From the NCBI RefSeq assembly GCF_001895205.1, contig NZ_BDJF01000016.1:124001-188000 (forward strand): DNA of 64,000 nt, in the 5' to 3' direction. Below are positions 33,349 through 42,292 of this stretch, piece by piece. The notes beneath the pieces are model-generated. The model was not told the origin of the DNA, did not search any database, and worked only from the letters and a program-made list of their open reading frames with translations. The translations under genes and the position numbers were made by a program. Each line of letters opens with the position of its first letter. Within the stretch, counting starts at the first letter, position 1. Source of the stretch: Vibrio injensis (GTDB lineage Bacteria; Pseudomonadota; Gammaproteobacteria; Enterobacterales; Vibrionaceae).

Positions 33349-34483
33349 TCTGCTTAAAGCTGAGTTAAAAGCGCTACTCACTAATCCTGTCGTGATGTTA
33401 ACCATGATTGGAGGAGTGGTTTTTTATTCTTTCCTCTATCCATTACCGTATAGCCAGCAAACCCCTCGTGAATTACCCATTACTGTTGTCAATTTAGATA
33501 AAAGCCAGACTAGCTATCAACTTGAGCGAATGGTAGACGCTACCCCACAGATAAAAATCATCCAACGAAATCACTCTATTGAGGATGCCAAAACCGCTTT
33601 TTTAGCTGGCGAAGTAAGCGGTATTTTGGTGATTCCTGAACATTTTTATAAAGATTTGCTGCTCGGCAAAAGTCCAACGTTAGCGTACGCTGGAGACGCG
33701 GCTTACTTTCTGGTCTATGGCACAGTAGTTGAAGGATTAGTGCAAGCCGGAGGGACATTGTCGGCAAAAGCTAAAGTGGCGCGCTTAGTCGTCGATGGGG
33801 AACCTTTAGGTCTCGCAATGGAACACTGGTCTGCATTGCAGTCCAATATGAAGCCCACTTTTAATCCTAAAATGGGTTATATCGATTACGTTGTGCCCGG
33901 CGTATTTGTGCTGATATTACATCAAACACTGATTATGGCGGTGGGATTAATGGTCGGCACCCAAAAACAGGGCAAAGGCTACTGGCAGCGCGTCTCTCCA
34001 TTTCGATTGATTGCAATAAGAACGCTACTGTTTGTCGCCTGTTATTACCTCCTCAGTATGTATTACTTTGGCGCTAGTTTTAGTCGTTTAGGTATCACGA
34101 CCCTCGCGAATATGGGGCAATTGCTGACACTTTTATTGCCCTTTTTATTGAGTGCTTGTTTTCTCGGTATATGGCTTGGCGCACTCGTACCAAGGCGAGA
34201 GCTCGTTACCGTTGTTGTCTTAATCAGCTCGATGCCGTTAGTTTTTTCTTCTGGCTTTATTTGGCCACTAGAAGCGATTCCGCCGCCCATCACTTGGCTG
34301 GCTAGCCTATTTCCAAGTACGCCGGGAATACAAGGTTTTCTTGCTCTGAATCAAATGGGCGCTGAATGGTGGCAAATAGCGCCACAATGGACACTGCTTT
34401 GGTTACAAACCTTAGGCTGGGGTTGGCTAGCGTGGTGGCAATACCGTCGAACCGGCAAAGGAAAACTCGCTCATCATGACTAA
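33335..34483 (+). CDS. ABC-2 type transporter permease (second of two)
   Basis: 382 residues with the same architecture as its neighbour: N-terminal helix (VVMLTMIGGVVFYSFLYP), extracytoplasmic domain with LPITVVNLDKSQTSYQLERM and SGILVIPEHFYKDLLLG, then five helices ending in a SSMPLVFSSGFIWPLEAIPPP conserved loop and LASLFPSTPGIQGFLALNQMGA. With the first permease it should form a heterodimeric channel. GGAGTAATC precedes ATG. The operon ends here. The absent ATPase must come from elsewhere or the pair works differently. Confidence 0.85.
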   Translation: MTLFNLLKAELKALLTNPVVMLTMIGGVVFYSFLYPLPYSQQTPRELPITVVNLDKSQTSYQLERMVDATPQIKIIQRNHSIEDAKTAFLAGEVSGILVIPEHFYKDLLLGKSPTLAYAGDAAYFLVYGTVVEGLVQAGGTLSAKAKVARLVVDGEPLGLAMEHWSALQSNMKPTFNPKMGYIDYVVPGVFVLILHQTLIMAVGLMVGTQKQGKGYWQRVSPFRLIAIRTLLFVACYYLLSMYYFGASFSRLGITTLANMGQLLTLLLPFLLSACFLGIWLGALVPRRELVTVVVLISSMPLVFSSGFIWPLEAIPPPITWLASLFPSTPGIQGFLALNQMGAEWWQIAPQWTLLWLQTLGWGWLAWWQYRRTGKGKLAHHD

Positions 34484-34740
34484 CTAATCTCTACTCAGGA
34501 TAATGAAAATTCTACAAGCTTTCTTATCCTGAGCTAGCATTAAATCATAAGAGCAAAAGCATGACTCCGGTTGCTTGAACAGCGCACAAGCCTTTCTTTT
34601 ATCGCCATCACTCCCCCTGCTACATACATCTGTTACCGCTATTAACACGATATCTTTCCTTTATCTTATCTCTTATCGAAGTTAAATAAATATCCATGAT
34701 AGATACCACTTAGCTATCGACTTTTAAAGTTGCATAGGTT
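34484..34740. other. Gap before metA
   Basis: About 257 bp up to the MetJ boxes. It holds the end of the exporter message (a weak hairpin GGATAATG...TTATCC right after the stop, 34498-34532) and the metA promoter. No gene is supported. Confidence 0.45.
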
Positions 34741-34772
34741 ATAAGTCTAGAAGTATAGACGTCCATTAGCTT
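34741..34772 (+). promoter_or_regulatory. MetJ operator (met boxes) upstream of metA
   Basis: Consecutive 8-bp units ATAAGTCT, AGAAGTAT, AGACGTCC and ATTAGCTT match the met box AGACGTCT at 6, 6, 7 and 4 positions, in perfect 8-bp register, overlapping a TATAAG -10. MetJ with S-adenosylmethionine represses methionine genes through such arrays. Confidence 0.8.
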
Positions 34773-34784
34773 AGGGAGCAAGCC

Positions 34785-35726
34785 GTGCCAATTAAGATCC
34801 CCGATCAACTACCTGCAACCGATGTGCTACGCCAAGAAAACATCTTTGTTATGTCCGAATCTCGTGCATCAACGCAAGGTATTCGACCTCTTAAAGTATT
34901 AATTTTAAACTTAATGCCCAAAAAAATTGAAACCGAGACACAGTTCTTACGACTGTTGTCTAATTCCCCTTTGCAAGTCGATATTGAGTTATTACGCATC
35001 GATGACCGTCCGAGTAAAAATACACCGGAAGCTCACCTCAATGCTTTCTATCGTCAATTTGATAAAGTCAGTCAACGTAATTTTGATGGCCTTATCATTA
35101 CTGGCGCGCCTCTCGGATTGGTTCAATTTGAAAATGTCGCTTATTGGGATCATCTACAGCGCGTCATGAGTTGGGCTAAACATCATGTCACTTCAACGCT
35201 ATACATTTGTTGGGCTGCGCAAGCCGGGTTAAAACTGCTGTATAACCTTCCCAAACGCACCCGAGAAGAAAAACTCTCTGGGGTTTACCAACATGAGATT
35301 CATCAGCCTTTTCATCCTCTGCTAAGAGGATTCGATGACACCTTCCTCGCCCCACATTCTCGTTATGCCGATTTCGCCGCCGATTATCTAGAACAACATA
35401 CGGATCTCGATCTGCTTGCAACATCAAGCATTGCGGGTGTTTATCTAGCGGCAACGAAAGATAAACGAAATGTATTTGTTACTGGCCATCCCGAGTATGA
35501 TGCTGATACCCTACACCAAGAATATATTCGAGATCTTGCAGAAGGTTTGCAACCGCCAATACCGCTCAATTATTATCCTGATGATAATCCGGAACATTCA
35601 CCGCGTGCGAGCTGGCGAAGTCATGGACACTTATTGTTTGCCAACTGGCTTAATTACTGTGTTTATCAACAAACGCCTTATGATCTTGAGCACTTTAGTG
35701 AAGATAAATTCACTAAAGACGATTAA
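34785..35726 (+). CDS. metA: Homoserine O-succinyltransferase
   Basis: 313 residues, starting at GTG 34785 ([11 protein letters not shown], identical to the usual MetA start) with AGGGAGCAA before it. Nucleophile Cys142 in [10 protein letters not shown], His/Glu pair in VTGHPEYD, and Gly111 in GAPLGLV; Gly at 111 goes with succinyl-CoA rather than acetyl-CoA use. It catalyses the first committed step of methionine synthesis in the cytoplasm. MetJ boxes lie directly upstream and a hairpin terminator follows. Single-gene unit. Confidence 0.97.
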   Translation: MPIKIPDQLPATDVLRQENIFVMSESRASTQGIRPLKVLILNLMPKKIETETQFLRLLSNSPLQVDIELLRIDDRPSKNTPEAHLNAFYRQFDKVSQRNFDGLIITGAPLGLVQFENVAYWDHLQRVMSWAKHHVTSTLYICWAAQAGLKLLYNLPKRTREEKLSGVYQHEIHQPFHPLLRGFDDTFLAPHSRYADFAADYLEQHTDLDLLATSSIAGVYLAATKDKRNVFVTGHPEYDADTLHQEYIRDLAEGLQPPIPLNYYPDDNPEHSPRASWRSHGHLLFANWLNYCVYQQTPYDLEHFSEDKFTKDD

Positions 35727-35762
35727 TACCACCTCTCCTCTTACCTTAGGCTAACTGAGTTT

Positions 35763-35799
35763 GCTAACTGACTCGCATCCTTGTCAGTTAGCCATTTTT
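35763..35799 (+). terminator. metA terminator
   Basis: GCTAACTGA and TCAGTTAGC pair as a perfect 9-bp stem, followed by CATTTTTC, 37 bp after the metA stop. Confidence 0.8.
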
Positions 35800-35988
35800 C
35801 AAATACCCAATCATTCTATTATAGACGCCACAACAACTTGAATTTACAGCTGTATTTGGGCTTCACCAAGATTTCTAAATCGCTCTGGCTAATCCTATCG
35901 ATGATGCGATGTCAGAAAATCACTGTAGTAACACGACTGAAAATTCAAGCAAAACAAACGTCACAGCGTTGCTGAATGGAGAAATGGC

Positions 35989-36711
35989 ATGAAATGGGGA
36001 TTCGTATTGGGCTTAGGGATCAGTGTCTTGTCGCTAAGTGGCTGCGTTACTATGACTGAACAGGGACAAGCAGAATTACGAAGTACTCCAATTGAAATGG
36101 CAGAATCAAGAATTGCGTTAGGCTTAGGTTATCTTGAACAAGGTAACCGAGTAAGGGCTAGGCAAAGCCTACAAAAAGCGCTCCAACATGCACCGCACTA
36201 TTACCGTGCTCAGCTATCAATGGCGCATTACTTTGAAATAGTCGGAGAGACTAGCGCCGCTCAGCAGCTTTATCAAACGGCATTAAGAGAGCATCCCAGA
36301 AATGGGAACGTACTCAATAACTACGGTGCTTTTTTGTGTAAACAAGGAGAATACAGCCGAGCCGATCAGTACTTTATGCGTGCCGTTGAACAGCCTTATT
36401 ATTATCTGATTCCCGCCAGTTATGAGAATGCGGGATTTTGCGCTTTAACCTCGGGTGATAAACAAAAAGCGTACTACTACTTCGAACGCTCGTTAGATCA
36501 TGATCCCAATCGTGTTCGTTCAATCCTACAACTGGCTAAATTGGAAATAGATGATCGTCAGTTTATTCCGGCACGACTGCGTTTAATGAAGTTCCATCAA
36601 CAGTATGGTTATCAAAAAACATCACTAGAGCTACTGATTGAACTAGAAAAACGCAGTGGTAATCCTGCGTTAGAAAACAAGTATCAGACATTGTTAGCAG
36701 ATCTAGTCTGA
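35989..36711 (+). CDS. PilF/PilW-like type IV pilus lipoprotein (TPR protein)
   Basis: 240 residues. Lipoprotein signal with lipobox LSLSGC (Cys at about 19), then TPR-type helical repeats: ARIALGLGYLEQGNRVRARQ-like start, ALQHAPHYYRAQLSMAHYFE, NVLNNYGAFLCKQGEYSRAD and SYENAGFCALTSGDKQKAYYYFERSL are PilF/PilW hallmarks. The family guides the secretin to the outer membrane in type IV pilus assembly. In most gammaproteobacteria pilF lies between rlmN and rodZ-ispG; here it is isolated next to metA, so it is a moved gene or a paralogue. GGAG precedes the ATG. Confidence 0.82.
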   Translation: MKWGFVLGLGISVLSLSGCVTMTEQGQAELRSTPIEMAESRIALGLGYLEQGNRVRARQSLQKALQHAPHYYRAQLSMAHYFEIVGETSAAQQLYQTALREHPRNGNVLNNYGAFLCKQGEYSRADQYFMRAVEQPYYYLIPASYENAGFCALTSGDKQKAYYYFERSLDHDPNRVRSILQLAKLEIDDRQFIPARLRLMKFHQQYGYQKTSLELLIELEKRSGNPALENKYQTLLADLV

Positions 36712-36936
36712 CTATTTTTTGATGTTGGTTGGACGACCGTCTCTACCGCCTTTACGATCGCGATAATTGACACGGCGCTGCTTTTTAACGGCTTTAGCAC
36801 GCTCAATTTTTTTATATTCACGATAAGCGATACGGATAAACTTAACCAGTCCGGCTAAAAGTAGCAAACCAAAGACAGTCATAAAAGGCACGCAAAGCCA
36901 CTCAGGTTGACATGGCATGTAGAAGTCGATGTCCAT
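36712..36936 (-). CDS. Small single-helix membrane protein (74 aa)
   Basis: 74 residues: a short polar/Pro/Cys N-terminus (MPCQPEWLCVPF), one membrane helix (FMTVFGLLLLAGLVKFIRIAY) and a strongly basic C-terminus (KKQRRVNYRDRKGGRDGR) that would stay in the cytoplasm. AAGGAGGCC is an excellent ribosome site. Its stop touches the stop of the convergent PilF-like gene. No known function; the pattern is common in vibrio hypothetical proteins. Confidence 0.75.
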   Translation of the reverse strand: MDIDFYMPCQPEWLCVPFMTVFGLLLLAGLVKFIRIAYREYKKIERAKAVKKQRRVNYRDRKGGRDGRPTNIKK

Positions 36937-37061
36937 TTGTGGCCTCCTTAGATTTAGGCGCTATTTATACCTCTTACTGATTTATCGGCAGATAAGCCAT
37001 ATTCTTGACCCTCATGTCATTATACACGTAATTTACTCAAAATTTTTGCTTTCAGAATGAC

Positions 37062-37586
37062 TTAACCTTGTTGAGATCTCAATTCTAGTACCATCATGTA
37101 TAACCGAGCATCAAACTCTAACTGATGATAATTAGGTTCCATATGACAACACAGCTGATAAAAAGCTTTATTGTGGTCTTTTTCGCGTAAATGGGCTAAT
37201 TCGTGCACCACGAGCATACGTAATAAAGCTTCTGGTGCTTGTTTAAAGACACTAGCAATACGAATCTCGTTTTTGGCTTTTATTTTGTTGCCATGTACCC
37301 GAGAAACATAACTGTGTAGACCGAGCGCATTATTAATGAGATGAATTTTACCATCGTATACCACTTTACTTAGCGGTGATGTCTTCTTCATATACTGATT
37401 TTTAATTGCCAGTGTGTAATTAAACAGCGCTTTTTCACTCTGTATAGCGTGCCGCTCAGGGTAACGCTGCTCAAACCAAGGGATCAACTTATCTTGCGTG
37501 ATTAATTGTTGAATTTGTTCTATTAGCGAGGTGGGATAACCTTGAATATATTTTAATACCGGATGCATAAATTCACTCTGTCGCAT
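37062..37586 (-). CDS. ygjP: YgjP-family metallopeptidase-like protein
   Basis: 174 residues, close to E. coli YgjP (167). The zinc motif HELAH at about residue 137 plus DHNKAFYQLCCHMEPNYHQLE, in which a further His/Glu completes the site, is the YgjP signature; ALGLHSYVSRVHG is also shared. The fold is that of M48/WLM metallopeptidases; E. coli YgjP has been reported to hydrolyse UTP. Single gene on the minus strand, ATG at 37586. Confidence 0.88.
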   Translation of the reverse strand: MRQSEFMHPVLKYIQGYPTSLIEQIQQLITQDKLIPWFEQRYPERHAIQSEKALFNYTLAIKNQYMKKTSPLSKVVYDGKIHLINNALGLHSYVSRVHGNKIKAKNEIRIASVFKQAPEALLRMLVVHELAHLREKDHNKAFYQLCCHMEPNYHQLEFDARLYMMVLELRSQQG

Positions 37587-37713
37587 CGATTTTCGACATG
37601 GCAGTGTAACTTAAATTGGTCAAGAAGTAATGCCGATTGCCAATGCTAGCTGGCTTGTGCATTGGCTCAGCCAGCGTTAGAATTCGCCCTTTTGCATCAA
37701 AGTGAGTCTAAAA

Positions 37714-37947
37714 ATGAAACGTGTTGTCCTCTATGTCAAAGACAAATGTCCTCATTGTAAAGATGCCCAGCGTTATTTGGATACGAAAGGCATTCCGTAC
37801 CGTTTGTGTAATGCGAAAATGGCGCGCGGCCGCAAAGAGTTAGATGCCCTCGGAGCAAGAAGTCTACCTGTACTCAAAATTGGCGATCAACTTTTAATCG
37901 GTTGGAACATCAGTAATTTTGAACGACTCTATACTAAAAAAGACTAA
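37714..37947 (+). CDS. Glutaredoxin-like protein
   Basis: 77 residues from ATG 37714 (a GTG at 37702 would add four). Active-site CPHC in YVKDKCPHCKDAQRYLDTKG, then the cis-Pro region SLPVLKIGDQLLIGW. The dithiol CxxC form with His suggests disulfide/glutathione reductase activity in the cytoplasm, but an unusual Arg/Lys/Ala-rich MARGRKEL loop replaces the common helix 2 part. Solitary gene between YgjP and a convergent LysR gene; no strong ribosome site. Confidence 0.8.
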   Translation: MKRVVLYVKDKCPHCKDAQRYLDTKGIPYRLCNAKMARGRKELDALGARSLPVLKIGDQLLIGWNISNFERLYTKKD

Positions 37948-37957
37948 GCACGGCTGA

Positions 37958-38827
37958 TTAAACGTATTGCTTTACAAATTCAATAAACGTTCTATCAGCA
38001 TTCGATAGATAGCCCTCTTTACGCCATGCTAAAGCGAGATCAATGGAGACGGGAGGCGTGAAGGGGATTGCTCTGACTTCTGGTTCATTATCAGCAACCA
38101 ACTTTAATAATGCGGTAATCGCATGCTCTTGTTTAACAATACTAAGAATCATCGGTAGTAAGTTAGTCTCAAAAGCAATCTTGGCATCATGTTGATGTGT
38201 TTTACACACCTTATCAATAAACTCTCGGTGGAAATAACCCGCTTTAAACATCACCAATTGATGGTCAAAAAATTGCTTAAAGTCGATCTGCGTTTGAGCG
38301 GCCAGTGGATGATGCTGCCCTACAACAGCAACCATCGGCGAAGAGAGTAACGGGTCAGTCTCTAAATCAGCAGGCACATCTTGATTTAAAATCACGCCAA
38401 CATCGAGCTCTCCAGCTAATAACATTTTGCGTATCGATTGAGTTCCCGCATCAATGACCGTCATTTTTAAATTCGGGAACTGGGTTTTAAACGCCATTAC
38501 TATCGGTGGAAAAAAATAGCTGCCCATCATACTTGGTGCACCTAAGCGCACTTCCCCTTTCACCAGTCCTTTGAGTTCATCCATCGCCAATTGTGCATTG
38601 TCGATTTGCTGCAAAATTCGCCGAGCATGGTCAACTAATACCGTACCTTCATGCGTTAAGCTTACCTTACGATCACCACGCTTAAATAAATTGACACCCA
38701 GCTGTTGCTCAAATTTTTTAATAGCAATACTTAATGCAGGCTGAGCGATATGCAGGTGCTGTGCGGCGTGGGTAAAGTTTTCATGTTCTACCACCGCAAG
38801 GAAATACCGTAATTGACGACTGTCCAT
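37958..38827 (-). CDS. LysR-family transcriptional regulator
   Basis: 289 residues. Classical N-terminal winged HTH (RQLRYFLAVVEHENFTHAAQ, LHIAQPALSIAIKKFEQQLG) and a C-terminal effector-binding domain beginning GEVRLGAPSMMGSYF. It is divergent from the MFS gene 38943, with a 115-bp AT-rich gap that should contain shared operators; it likely controls that transporter, as LysR proteins commonly do. Effector unknown. Confidence 0.9.
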   Translation of the reverse strand: MDSRQLRYFLAVVEHENFTHAAQHLHIAQPALSIAIKKFEQQLGVNLFKRGDRKVSLTHEGTVLVDHARRILQQIDNAQLAMDELKGLVKGEVRLGAPSMMGSYFFPPIVMAFKTQFPNLKMTVIDAGTQSIRKMLLAGELDVGVILNQDVPADLETDPLLSSPMVAVVGQHHPLAAQTQIDFKQFFDHQLVMFKAGYFHREFIDKVCKTHQHDAKIAFETNLLPMILSIVKQEHAITALLKLVADNEPEVRAIPFTPPVSIDLALAWRKEGYLSNADRTFIEFVKQYV

Positions 38828-38942
38828 TGACTATTAATTAAAGTTATTGCTTCGATATTTATAATATATTTTATTAATCCAGATAACGCTGCTAGTTTGA
38901 TCACATTAAGCTTACTAACGACTTAACCTGACCAATAAACCT

Positions 38943-40139
38943 ATGATTGAACAACACAGCCAAGCCTATCGTCGAGTCACTTTTGCTCTTGCCCTTGGAT
39001 CTTTTTTGATCTTCTGTAACTTGTATCTTTTCCAACCTATGCTGCCTTATCTGGCTCAACACTTTGCGGTGTCAGAAACTCAAATTAACTGGCTATTTGC
39101 CGCCTCAACGTTAGCATTATCAGTAAGCTTAGTACCTTGGGCGATCAGTTCTGAAGTTTTTGGCCGCCGCGGAGTGATGCTAATCGGGCTATTCGCGATG
39201 CCATGGTTTGGTTTACTGAGCTTGTTAAGCGATCAATTATGGATCTTAATCATCAGCCGAGCCTTAATGGGAATTGCGTTAGCCGCTTTTGCATCTGTTG
39301 CTGTAGCTTATATGGTTGAGGAATTATCGCCACAAGCATTCAATAAAGCGATTGGGGGATATATTGCCGCCAATTCACTCGGTGGGATCAGTGGTCGTAT
39401 TGCTGGCGGGTTGTTAACGGATGCTTTTGGCTGGCAATCGGCCGTCGTTGCGATGGCTATTTTTACTTTATTGGGTGCATTGATTGTTTATTTTTCTTTA
39501 CCCGTACAACGCCATTTTACGCCACAACGTGGGCGTTTTTTACAACATAATCAAGCACTGCTCTCGCATCTAAGGCAACGTCACTTGTGGCTAGCCATGC
39601 TCATCGGTGGAACCAACTTTGCGTTATTCGTCAATCTCTATTCGGTAATGGGCTTTCGATTAGTCGCAGAACCATATGCACTACCCGTTGGCATTGCCTC
39701 ATTAATCTTTCTCTGTTACCTCGCTGGAACCATCAGCTCACGACTAACTGGCCGCTGGGTATCTTATTATCATCCTGTTGCTGGAATGATTCTTGGTGCA
39801 ATGGTCAGTATGGCCGGAATGTGGCTAGCCGCCGTCGAATCATTATGGTTCATGGTGTGTGGTTTACTTTTAATAAGTTTCGGTGCTTTTTTCACTCACA
39901 CCTTAGCTTATGCCTGGGTCAGTCAAAAAGCGCTTCAAGCCAAAGCGACCGCGACTGCTTTGTACTTAGTGCATTATTACGTAGGAGGAAGCCTAGGAGG
40001 ATTTTATCTGCTCTATTGTTGGCAACAGGGTGGCTGGGTAATGGTCACTCTCGGTGGTTCAGTATGTTATTTGATTTTGTTCTTACTTTGCTGGCAGCTA
40101 TACCCAAAGCAAGAAAAAGTGGCCATCAATAGTAAGTAA
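38943..40139 (+). CDS. MFS transporter (YnfM-like)
   Basis: 398 residues with 12 membrane segments. N-terminus LALGSFLIFCNLYLFQPMLP and motif SSEVFGRRGVMLIGL (motif A) and GGYIAANSLGGISGRI are YnfM/arabinose-efflux type. Divergently paired with a LysR regulator, the typical setting for this subfamily. Substrate unknown; E. coli YnfM exports dipeptides or arabinose by some reports, which cannot be transferred here. Confidence 0.85.
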   Translation: MIEQHSQAYRRVTFALALGSFLIFCNLYLFQPMLPYLAQHFAVSETQINWLFAASTLALSVSLVPWAISSEVFGRRGVMLIGLFAMPWFGLLSLLSDQLWILIISRALMGIALAAFASVAVAYMVEELSPQAFNKAIGGYIAANSLGGISGRIAGGLLTDAFGWQSAVVAMAIFTLLGALIVYFSLPVQRHFTPQRGRFLQHNQALLSHLRQRHLWLAMLIGGTNFALFVNLYSVMGFRLVAEPYALPVGIASLIFLCYLAGTISSRLTGRWVSYYHPVAGMILGAMVSMAGMWLAAVESLWFMVCGLLLISFGAFFTHTLAYAWVSQKALQAKATATALYLVHYYVGGSLGGFYLLYCWQQGGWVMVTLGGSVCYLILFLLCWQLYPKQEKVAINSK

Positions 40140-40353
40140 CCGATACAATCCTGTACTCATCGATGTCTGAGTCGTATTATGCTACTCAGACAATTATTCA
40201 TCACTATACCCAAACGACTTGGAAAAATAGATAAGCAACCAGTGAATCAATTGCCATCAGCATCAAGCAACGATGTGATTGAAATAAGTGCTCTCGCCAA
40301 CACCACTGTAATTTCAAGTCGTAGAGGTATACTAATCACTGTGCTTAATCATT

Positions 40354-40914
40354 ATGTCAACACTTAGTCCCTCGAAGATTACCGAACATGTCAATCAATG
40401 GCTCAATGAAGTCGTGATTGGCTTAAACTTATGTCCGTTTGCTGCAAAACCTCAACGCAATCAGCAGATTAAAATTTTCGTTAGTCAAGCGAGCCGTGAA
40501 GAAGAACTACTACAAGACATCCTTGATCAATTGCTTGAACTGGATACGAAAGAAGCACAAGAGCTAGAAACAACCTTAGTGGTAGTCCCGAATATGTTAG
40601 ATGATTTTATGGACTACAATTTTTTTATCGATTGGGTTGAAGCCTTGATACGTCAGCAAGATTGGGAAGGCATTTTCCAAGTCGCGACTTTTCACCCCCA
40701 GTATTGCTTTGCTGGAACCTGTCCAGAAGATGATGAGAATTTAACTAATCGCTCACCCTACCCTATTTTTCATTTAATTCGGGAGCAAAGCATGGAAAAA
40801 GTACTCAAACATTATCCAAACCCAGAAGCAATCCCTGAGATAAATATCCAACGCGTTAGTCAGCTCTCTGCCGAGGAACGTAAAGCGCTTTTCCCTTATT
40901 TGTTTAATCAATAA
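40354..40914 (+). CDS. DUF1415 family protein
   Basis: 186 residues, the usual DUF1415 length. Signature pieces are VNQWLNEVVIGLNLCPFAAKP near the start, TLVVVPNMLDDFMDYNFFI, and FQVATFHPQYCFAGTCPEDDENLTN-like centre with conserved Cys and Pro, then NRSPYPIFHLIREQS. Soluble cytoplasmic protein of unknown function, common in gammaproteobacteria. Single-gene unit. Confidence 0.88.
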   Translation: MSTLSPSKITEHVNQWLNEVVIGLNLCPFAAKPQRNQQIKIFVSQASREEELLQDILDQLLELDTKEAQELETTLVVVPNMLDDFMDYNFFIDWVEALIRQQDWEGIFQVATFHPQYCFAGTCPEDDENLTNRSPYPIFHLIREQSMEKVLKHYPNPEAIPEINIQRVSQLSAEERKALFPYLFNQ

Positions 40915-41030
40915 AAGCGAGTAAAAAAGCCGGATGACTCTTTGTTCGCAGTGGATATTATCGAAATCTTAATGGGATTTATGCCTTGAAAATGCTACCC
41001 TAGCAGCATCATTCTTAGTGAGAGAATAAA

Positions 41031-41381
41031 ATGAGCAAATTAACCGCAGACATTCAAGCGAACCTAGATCTTTTCATCAAAGAGTCCCAAGAAAACAAAT
41101 TAGTATGGGGACTACGTAATGAAGAAGGTTGGCTTTCTTGTGAATCGACTGAGTTTGAAGACAGTGAAGTGATGCCTTTTTGGTCTTCAAAAGAAGATGC
41201 TCAACTGCATAACGTTGAAGAGTGGTCTGATTTTGAAGTGCTTGAGATCCCTTTAGATATCTTTGTCGAAGATTGGTTAATCACTTTAGCTGAAGATGGT
41301 GTGCTAATTGGACCGAACTGGAATGCAACGCTAGACGGTAAAGAGATGGAATCATCGGAACTGGCTAAGCTGTATCTATAA
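41031..41381 (+). CDS. DUF2750 family protein
   Basis: 116 residues, acidic. Sequence KLVWGLRNEEGWLSCESTEFE, MPFWSSKEDAQLHNVEEWSD and LEIPLDIFVEDWLITLAEDG is the DUF2750 pattern. Cytoplasmic, function unknown. GAGAGAAT ribosome site; a strong 13-bp hairpin terminator follows directly. Confidence 0.88.
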   Translation: MSKLTADIQANLDLFIKESQENKLVWGLRNEEGWLSCESTEFEDSEVMPFWSSKEDAQLHNVEEWSDFEVLEIPLDIFVEDWLITLAEDGVLIGPNWNATLDGKEMESSELAKLYL

Positions 41382-41393
41382 TCTCAGTGAATC

Positions 41394-41424
41394 ACAGACA
41401 AGACGCAGAGCGCGTCTTGTCTGT
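41394..41424 (+). terminator. Terminator after the DUF2750 gene
   Basis: ACAGACAAGACGC and GCGTCTTGTCTGT form a perfect 13-bp stem with a 5-nt loop, followed by CTCCTT. Confidence 0.8.
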
Positions 41425-41612
41425 CTCCTTAAGCGGTAAGAGCTCAGTAATCAATACCCCCTCTCCTGAACAATAATCCATTATTCTAGTTATAACGTTC
41501 TTTGAGAGAAGCAACGATCACCACGGTATTATTACTGTAAGTGGCCGATAAATGGCTGTCACTAAAGCCTTACCTGTAAACTCTTTTAACTATTTCAACC
41601 ACGGACTAGACC

Positions 41613-42191
41613 ATGCATTTATCTAAGCTGACTGACGATATCTATCAACACCTCTATCGTGATATTAGCGAATTTCGCCATACGTTTGATCTCCCTGTCG
41701 CGGATCCATCGAGCTTAGATAGCCAAGCCGATACCCTGCATACGTCGCTAATTATTGAAGAGCTGACGGAGCTAGCGGAAGCCGACAGTAAAACTGAGCA
41801 AGCTGATGCAATAGTTGATAGTGTCTATGTGTTAATGGGACGTCTGGTTCATTTAGGTCATAATCAGATTACCGACAATCTAACAATCAGTTATCTTATT
41901 GATTTACTACTAAATGTTGCCGTTAATCGTGGCATTGATTTTCTACCCTGCTGGGATGAAGTACATGCGTCAAATATGAGTAAAGTTTGTCGTAACGAGC
42001 AAGAGTTCGCCGATACTGAAGCGTTTTATGCCAAACAAAATATCTCGCTGACGGCGGTACAAAAAGGCGACTATATCATCGCCAAGTGTGCCCATGATGT
42101 AATGATGGAAGGCAAAACTATCCGTCAAGGTAAGGTGCTGAAATCGGTGTATTATCGTCCGGCGGACCTAGCCGCACTCACTCAATCCTAA
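41613..42191 (+). CDS. MazG-like all-alpha NTP pyrophosphohydrolase family protein
   Basis: 192 residues. Helical core with LIIEELTELAEADSKTEQAD and IVDSVYVLMGRLVH gives the EExxE...D pattern of all-alpha nucleotide pyrophosphatases, followed by HASNMSKVC and a basic C-terminal part YYRPADLAAL. Proteins of this type are annotated as phosphoribosyl-ATP pyrophosphohydrolase-like or nucleoside triphosphate pyrophosphohydrolase family. They likely clean noncanonical nucleotides; exact substrate is unknown. Single gene, with a bidirectional terminator behind it. Confidence 0.78.
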   Translation: MHLSKLTDDIYQHLYRDISEFRHTFDLPVADPSSLDSQADTLHTSLIIEELTELAEADSKTEQADAIVDSVYVLMGRLVHLGHNQITDNLTISYLIDLLLNVAVNRGIDFLPCWDEVHASNMSKVCRNEQEFADTEAFYAKQNISLTAVQKGDYIIAKCAHDVMMEGKTIRQGKVLKSVYYRPADLAALTQS

Positions 42192-42232
42192 AACAGCTTT
42201 AATCGCTCTGTCGTCTGGCTTACCTAAGATAA

Positions 42233-42266
42233 AAAATGGCCGTCTCGTTAAAGAGACGGCCATTTT
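42233..42266. terminator. Bidirectional terminator between the MazG-like gene and the RND operon
   Basis: AAAATGGCCGTCTC and GAGACGGCCATTTT form a perfect 14-bp stem with a 6-nt loop; A and T runs on both sides let it work in both directions for the converging genes. Confidence 0.9.
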
Positions 42267-42292
42267 ATTACGCTTTATTAAGCACGAGCGTT

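Noticed and set aside
35781..35975. Plus-strand frame of 64 codons between metA and the PilF-like gene
   Set aside because: It begins in the metA terminator, has no ribosome site and an implausible composition.
40179..40367. Plus-strand frame of 62 codons upstream of the DUF1415 gene
   Set aside because: No ribosome site, overlaps the next start and shows no family features.
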